Source of the DNA: RBG-16-68-21 sp035286665
Lineage (GTDB): Bacteria; Actinomycetota; Acidimicrobiia; Spongiisociales; UBA11373
Length of the DNA stretch: 17,736 nt
Assembly: GCA_035286665.1 (NCBI GenBank)
Contig: DATECY010000146.1
Coordinates: 1-17,736, forward strand
Reading direction: 5' to 3'
Both the position numbers and the translations under genes were made by a program. Shown here in pieces: positions 14,264 through 17,736 of the stretch (position 1 is the stretch's first letter; every line of letters starts with the position of its first letter). The notes beneath the pieces were generated by a model that saw only the letters and a program-made list of their open reading frames with translations, had not been told where the DNA came from and searched no databases.

Positions 14264-15655
14264 TCGGGAGCCATCACCGGCTTCGTCGGTGTGCCAACGC
14301 GGTGAGAGCTGGGCTGCAGACGGCGTCATCCCGACGTGCAGCATCAGGGCTGCCATCTGGGAGAGGTACTGCGGCTGCTGGTGGCCGCCTCGGGTCCCCA
14401 GCGTCATCGCCGCCCGATCGCCCCTCGTCCACAGGGTGGGAGCCAGGGTGTGCAGCGGGCGCTTGCCCGGTGCCGCCTCGTTGGGGTGGCCGGGGATCAG
14501 GCTGAACCCGCCGCCGCGATTGTGGAGAAACACCCCGGTGTCGCCGGCCGAGATGCCGCTGCCGATACCGGTGAAGTTCGACTGGATGAGAGACACCGCC
14601 ACGTCGTCGCGGTCGACGACGCACAGGAAGGCGGTGCCGCCCTGCGCCGGGCCGGACTCGGGCCACCGGGCAATCCGATCGGGGTGGAGGCGCGCCGCGC
14701 GGCTCAGCACCCGGTCGGGGTCGAGCAGTGCCTCGGGGGGGAGTGGGGCGTGGCGAGGGTCGGCGACGAGATCGTCGCGCTCCCATGCCATCGCCCGATA
14801 CGCCTCGATCACCGCATGGTGGAAGGCGGGATCCTCCGGATCGGCAGGAGGGTCGAGTGCTTCGATGAGCATGAGGGCGGCGACGGTGAGGTACCCCTGG
14901 CTGTTGGGCGGCACCGTCCACGCCGTCAGGCCGAACACGCCCGCGCCGACCGGCGCCACCCAATCGGGGGTGTTGGCGGCGAGGTCGGCCTCGGTGAGGA
15001 TGCCGTCGGTCACACCGGCGATCGCGTTGGCCACCCGACCCGAGTAGAAGGCAGATCGCCCGTCGGATGCGATGGCCCGCAGGGTGGCGGCGAGATCGGG
15101 GCGCCGCAGCGTCGTGCCCGCAGGCGGGGGTGAGCCATCCGGGTACAGCGCCGCCGCAGACGGCTGCCCGGCGATCATCCGTTCGATCCGCGTGAGGTCG
15201 GAGGCGAGTTCGTCGCTCACACCGAACCCCTCGTCGCCGAGGGCGATGACCGGAGCAAGGAGGTCGGCGAGCGTCCGGGTGCCGTGTCGCGCCAGCAGGG
15301 CTTCCCACCCGTCGACGCAGCCGGGGACGGTGATCGCCGCAGGGTCACGCAGCGGCATGGTGTCATGGCCCGCGGCTCTCAGGCGGGCGGCGTCGAGTCC
15401 TGAGCCTCCGCGTCCCGACGCGTTGAGGACGTCCGGACGGTCCATGCCCGGCCGGTGGACCATGGCGAACAGGTCGCCGCCGATGCCGCACGTCGTGGGC
15501 AGAACCATGCCGAGCGTGGCGTTGGCGGCGACCGCGGCGTCGACCGCGTTGCCCCCGTTCCGCATCACGTCGACTGCCGCCGCGGTGGCGAGATGGTGCG
15601 GGGTGACGGCGACACCCCCGGTGCCCTGGTATGTGCTCACCGTCCGGCCTGCCAT
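14069..15655 (-). CDS. Gamma-glutamyltransferase family protein (Ntn-hydrolase)
   Basis: The family makes an autoprocessed two-subunit enzyme that cleaves gamma-glutamyl bonds, as in glutathione or related thiols. The 528-residue protein has no signal peptide, so it is probably cytosolic, like YwrD-type members. Visible are GVAVTPHHLATAAAVDVMRNGGNAVDAA, LNASGRGG, the processing site GGTAFLCVVDRDDVAVSLIQS with the predicted catalytic Thr341, FTGIGSGISAGDTGVFLHNRGGGFSL, TLGTRGGHQQPQ, and a terminal GWGPVSAIVLTDGG. At the processing site the usual TT pair is TA, but the nucleophile position is kept. ATG15655 is chosen because a TAGGGT -10 box lies seven bases upstream; the 17-residue extension to 15706 comes from tRNA-like sequence. 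Confidence 0.88.
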   Translation of the reverse strand: MAGRTVSTYQGTGGVAVTPHHLATAAAVDVMRNGGNAVDAAVAANATLGMVLPTTCGIGGDLFAMVHRPGMDRPDVLNASGRGGSGLDAARLRAAGHDTMPLRDPAAITVPGCVDGWEALLARHGTRTLADLLAPVIALGDEGFGVSDELASDLTRIERMIAGQPSAAALYPDGSPPPAGTTLRRPDLAATLRAIASDGRSAFYSGRVANAIAGVTDGILTEADLAANTPDWVAPVGAGVFGLTAWTVPPNSQGYLTVAALMLIEALDPPADPEDPAFHHAVIEAYRAMAWERDDLVADPRHAPLPPEALLDPDRVLSRAARLHPDRIARWPESGPAQGGTAFLCVVDRDDVAVSLIQSNFTGIGSGISAGDTGVFLHNRGGGFSLIPGHPNEAAPGKRPLHTLAPTLWTRGDRAAMTLGTRGGHQQPQYLSQMAALMLHVGMTPSAAQLSPRWHTDEAGDGSRSTLVVESRMSEEVVSGLGGRGHLVDRGPDFPQGWGPVSAIVLTDGGGRVAAADPRVSSALADGT

Positions 15656-15661
15656 GCGGTG

Positions 15662-15705
15662 AACCCTAGGTGTCGCAGTGGCGGGTTCGATCCCGGCGGC
15701 ACCCA
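15662..15705 (+). other. tRNA 3'-end-like fragment
   Basis: GGGTTCGATCCC at 15683-15694 matches the TPsiC arm of tRNAs almost perfectly, and GGCACCCA at 15698-15705 looks like the 3' side of an acceptor stem plus discriminator A. The T-stem (15682-15686 with 15694-15698) has one G-G mismatch. No D-arm, no convincing anticodon arm and no 5' acceptor strand with tRNA spacing can be found upstream. The minus-strand reading gives GAAGIEPAT, a peptide well known as antisense tRNA. It is best read as a degraded 3' remnant, possibly an old integration site. Confidence 0.4.
15663..15668 (-). promoter_or_regulatory. -10 box of the leaderless GGT gene
   Basis: TAGGGT on the minus strand followed by seven bases and ATG15655. 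The box falls inside the tRNA-like fragment, so the promoter may have been formed from that sequence. Confidence 0.5.
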
Positions 15706-15727
15706 CCCGCCCCGATCAGGCCACAGG

Positions 15728-16369
15728 TCACGGCTTGCTGATCCGTCGATTCAATGCATCGAGAACGGAACGGACCGTGGCTTCTGAGTCATCGCCGTTG
15801 CTGAGGGCGGATCCCACCGACACCTCTTCGCCGCGTTCCCCGGTGGAGACGATGACCACGACCATCACGGTGCGCATCCCGATGGATGGTGATCCGACCG
15901 AGTCGAGGGCCAGTGCCTCTCCGGGGAGGAGGTCCTCGACGGCGCGCAGGGCCGCCTCGCCCACCAGGCGCAGCCGGGCCGAAGGCGCTGCCGGGCCGGT
16001 CGCCGTTCCCACGTACTCCTCACCGTGCCAGCCGAGCGTGACGGCGACGGTGGTCCGTGCGCCTTCGGGGATCTCGTGCACGCCCATGATCGCCGGCCGG
16101 TCGTCGCCGGGGTCGATGCGATCGGGGCCGATCTGCACCACCGAGATCACCCGCCGATCGATGGTGATCCCGAAGCGGGCGAGGGCGAGCGTCTGGACGT
16201 CGCGGACGACTTGCTTGGGCGCCTTGTCCGGCGAGGCGAGCACGTGCACCTCGCGGATGCCGTCCTTGCCGCCGGCGACGCGCACCGCATTCACCGATGG
16301 GAGACGTGCGAGCGTCTCCTCGAGCTCCTGGATGTCCACCGTTCGACTCCCCGACGCCAGACCTGTCAC
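15728..16369 (-). CDS. Conserved hypothetical protein with two alpha/beta repeats
   Basis: The 213-residue protein is soluble and lacks a signal peptide. The N-terminal part, LEETLARLPSVNAVRVAGG then IREVHVLASPDKAPKQVV and ARFGITIDRRVISVVQIG, looks like a ferredoxin-like (ACT/HMA-type) beta-alpha-beta fold. Two further beta-rich segments (TTVAVTLGWHGEEYVGTATG and RTVMVVVIVSTG), each followed by a helix, resemble an internal duplication. I cannot name a function. The start is ambiguous between GTG16369 and GTG16372: TACGCT (minus strand, 16375-16380) lies five or two bases upstream respectively, so I prefer 16369 with a leaderless message. It lies upstream of GGT in the same direction, but GGT has its own promoter. 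Confidence 0.65.
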   Translation of the reverse strand: MTGLASGSRTVDIQELEETLARLPSVNAVRVAGGKDGIREVHVLASPDKAPKQVVRDVQTLALARFGITIDRRVISVVQIGPDRIDPGDDRPAIMGVHEIPEGARTTVAVTLGWHGEEYVGTATGPAAPSARLRLVGEAALRAVEDLLPGEALALDSVGSPSIGMRTVMVVVIVSTGERGEEVSVGSALSNGDDSEATVRSVLDALNRRISKP

Positions 16370-16374
16370 CACAT

Positions 16375-16380
16375 AGCGTA
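16375..16380 (-). promoter_or_regulatory. Putative -10 box of the conserved hypothetical gene
   Basis: TACGCT on the minus strand, preceded by TGAC, which could act as an extended -10. It is only five bases from GTG16369, slightly tighter than the six to seven seen at other leaderless genes here. Confidence 0.35.
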
Positions 16381-16495
16381 GTCAGAACCGTCACCGAGTG
16401 TCATGGCGGCGGCGTGCCGGCAACCAGGCCTTTCATTCGGCCGAGAACGCGAAATCCGTCGACAACGGGTACCTGATCGCTATGGTGTTGGTGGG
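16381..16495. other. Gene-free region upstream of the structured RNA, with a promoter-like pair
   Basis: No coding region is seen. On the plus strand TCGACA (16459-16464), a 16-base spacer and TATGGT (16481-16486) make a credible sigma-70-type promoter. It would start transcription near 16493, at the beginning of the hairpin below, and is the best candidate promoter for the RNA and the HD-GYP gene. Confidence 0.5.
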
Positions 16496-16533
16496 CGGAC
16501 GTCTCCCGACGTGTTCGGGGGCGTCCGTTTTTT
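16496..16533 (+). terminator. Hairpin followed by six T (intrinsic-terminator-like)
   Basis: CGGACG (16496-16501) pairs with CGTCCG (16522-16527). The stem extends by about five more pairs, including two G-T, with a 10-base loop, and TTTTTT follows at 16528-16533. It has the form of an intrinsic terminator on the plus strand. No plus-strand gene lies upstream to be terminated, and the predicted transcription start is only a few bases before it. It may therefore be a promoter-proximal attenuator or the first hairpin of the structured RNA. Confidence 0.6.
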
Positions 16534-16849
16534 CGTGCCGGCGTGGTCCGGCACGGGTAGCGGGACGGGGTTGCAAGCCCCACTTGACAACTGAAGGTGG
16601 GCGCAGACCGTGCCGATGAAAACGTCGACACGGTCGGCGACTCCGGGTTGCCCGGGTTCACCGTACGGCTAGCCCTCGATGAGCGAAGCGGATGTACCGG
16701 CGTCGGACTAGTCCCGACGGCGAGTTCACACGAAGGGGAGCGGTAGGTGACATGTGGTCGACCGTGGGAAATCAGGCCGATGGACCTGCCGACCCGAAGC
16801 CATGACCTGGCGGGTCGGATAGCTGAATGACCCGGGCAACCCGCTACCC
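16534..16849 (+). ncRNA. Candidate structured RNA / long 5' leader of the HD-GYP gene
   Basis: Perfect complementary arms close the region: GGGTAGCGGG (16555-16564) with CCCGCTACCC (16840-16849), and a 14-base arm (16644-16657) with 16830-16843. The two compete for only four bases, so a stacked arrangement is possible. Between them lie perfect hairpins: 16534-16541/16548-16555 (8 bp), 16567-16570/16578-16581 (4 bp), 16606-16612/16629-16635 (7 bp), 16701-16706/16714-16719 (6 bp), 16773-16776/16785-16788 (4 bp) and 16789-16796/16811-16818 (8 bp). No reading frame looks coding. The plus strand is favoured by the promoter and the downstream gene. I could not match it to tmRNA, RNase P, SRP or the cyclic-di-GMP-I riboswitch; the raiA motif is an untested candidate. 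Confidence 0.7.
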
Positions 16850-16854
16850 AACAC

Positions 16855-17736
16855 ATGAACAACAAAGCTGATCGCCGAGATTTCGTCCTTGCTACGGCGT
16901 TCGCCGCGGCAGGCGCTGTAGTACTCGCTGTGTTGTTCGTCTTCCAAAAGCAGCCTCAACCCCTGTGGCTATGGCTCGTGCTGGCTGCGGCGTTCTTTGT
17001 CCTCGAATTCGCTGCGGTAGAGGTGAACGACCGACTGTTCATCTCTTCGGCGATGATGGTGGCGTTCACCGCCGCCGTCGTATTCGGGCGTGATAGGGCG
17101 GTGCTCGCAGTGGCACTGATGGCGGCCATGGCAGTGCTCCACCCCGACGATCTTCGCCAGCGCAGGTGGGTCCAACCCGCGGTCAACTTCGGCCAGCTTG
17201 TCATTTCTGCGACTGTCGGTGTCGCTGTCTTTACGCCGTTCCTTCCACACGGACCACTTGTTGTCACTGACCTTCCGGTGCTCGCGGCGGGAGCAGCCGT
17301 GGCGGCGGCGGTGTACGACTGGGTGAACTTCTGGCTGGTGCGATTCATCGTGCGGCGTCTCTACCCGGGTCGCACCCTCCAATCCTGGTCCAAGATGCTC
17401 CCCAACCACGTCGCCCTCGCCGTCCTCGGCGGGTTCGGCGGCCTCCTCGGGGCCGCCTACCTGTTGGTCGGACCGATCGTGCTTCCGCTCATCGTGGTGA
17501 CCTTCCTCATCGGCCACACCGGCTTCGCCACCTACTCGCGTCTGCGGGAGGCCCACGAGGACACCATCCGCGGTTTCGTCAAGGCGGTCGAGGCACTCGA
17601 TCCGTACACCCGAGGCCACACCGAGCGGGTCGCCCATTTCGTCCACCTCACTGCCGAGCGCCTCGGGTTGGGGGCCGAGGCCCAAGAGCGCCTGCGCTGG
17701 GCGGCACTCGTCCACGACGTGGGCAAGGTGGCGGTG
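16855..17736 (+). CDS. Membrane-bound HD-GYP domain protein (partial, runs off the window)
   Basis: The visible 294 residues start at ATG16855. They hold about seven or eight hydrophobic segments (roughly residues 10 to 220), followed by the beginning of an HD-GYP domain: ALDPYTRGHTERVAHF with His255, and RWAALVHDVGKVAV with the His287-Asp288 metal pair. HD-GYP proteins hydrolyse cyclic di-GMP; the GYP motif itself lies beyond the window, so a plain HD-domain enzyme is not excluded. The membrane part probably senses a signal, of unknown kind. No Shine-Dalgarno sequence precedes the ATG, and the start lies six bases after the closing stem of the structured RNA, so that RNA may govern translation. 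The first 150 codons are noticeably less GC-biased than the rest. Confidence 0.85.
   Translation, partial: MNNKADRRDFVLATAFAAAGAVVLAVLFVFQKQPQPLWLWLVLAAAFFVLEFAAVEVNDRLFISSAMMVAFTAAVVFGRDRAVLAVALMAAMAVLHPDDLRQRRWVQPAVNFGQLVISATVGVAVFTPFLPHGPLVVTDLPVLAAGAAVAAAVYDWVNFWLVRFIVRRLYPGRTLQSWSKMLPNHVALAVLGGFGGLLGAAYLLVGPIVLPLIVVTFLIGHTGFATYSRLREAHEDTIRGFVKAVEALDPYTRGHTERVAHFVHLTAERLGLGAEAQERLRWAALVHDVGKVAV

Noticed and set aside
15619..15705. Complete class II tRNA
   Set aside because: GGTGCC at 15620-15625 can pair with the 3' end, but no D-arm or anticodon stem forms between, and that segment encodes the conserved GGT N-terminus.
16584..16612. TTGACA as the -35 of a promoter inside the structured RNA
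   Set aside because: The hexamer is perfect, but there is no TANNNT box at 16-19 bases and the stretch takes part in RNA hairpins.
16644..16670. Group II intron domain V-like sequence near CCGTACGGC
   Set aside because: Only a short resemblance; the catalytic AGC triad context, domain VI and any intron-encoded protein are absent.
16401..16865. Minus-strand open frame of 154 codons across the RNA region
   Set aside because: No family motifs, and it spans perfect hairpins and the promoter-like pair; pairing explains the sequence better than coding.
1..17736. CRISPR array, insertion sequence or prophage
   Set aside because: No regularly spaced direct repeats, transposase, integrase or phage genes were found; the only repeats are the short palindromic units described.

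Overview
The window is high-GC DNA with dense, mostly short-gapped genes. Its gene content is LytR-CpsA-Psr, VanW, DUF3105, RlmN and cytosolic gamma-glutamyltransferase-like proteins. Many start codons sit 6-7 bases after a TANNNT -10 box, which implies leaderless mRNAs. Together these suggest an actinobacterium, perhaps class Acidimicrobiia; the class is an inference from gene style, not a proof.

Layout. 1-1783: a possible regulatory region and a multi-pass LCP cell-wall ligase (+). 1858-6000: a minus-strand block with a 60-residue DUF1918-like protein, an NAD-type malic enzyme, a LysE/RhtB-type exporter and a P-loop kinase-like protein. Short GC-rich inverted repeats lie at the 3' ends of two of these genes. 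5948-8242: a plus-strand operon of a DUF3105 membrane protein, an exported alpha/alpha-toroid-like protein and a MarC-like membrane protein. 8317-9236: a 15-codon leaderless upstream ORF overlapping an arginase/agmatinase-family gene. 9242-11071: a VanW-family wall protein (-). 11127-13016: an operon of a helix-hairpin-helix membrane protein, RlmN and a Bcp-type peroxiredoxin (-). 13118-14263: an exported, membrane-anchored protein whose 3' end overlaps the opposing gamma-glutamyltransferase gene by 195 bp. 15656-15727: a short gap with a GGT promoter and a tRNA 3'-end-like fragment. 15728-16369: a conserved hypothetical protein (-).

The most unusual part is the right end. Between 16373 and 16854 no gene is seen. 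Instead there is a promoter-like pair, a hairpin followed by six T, and about 300 bases that fold through long perfect complementary arms (16555-16564 with 16840-16849; 16644-16657 with 16830-16843) plus several perfect hairpins. This candidate structured RNA ends six bases before the start of a membrane-bound HD-GYP (cyclic-di-GMP phosphodiesterase-type) gene that runs off the window. I could not assign it to a known RNA class; the actinobacterial/firmicute raiA motif is the class I would test first.

The genes do not form one pathway. Cell envelope functions (LCP, VanW, exported proteins), central metabolism (malic enzyme, ureohydrolase, GGT) and RNA/redox housekeeping (RlmN, peroxiredoxin) are interleaved. 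No CRISPR array, insertion sequence, complete tRNA or rRNA was seen.
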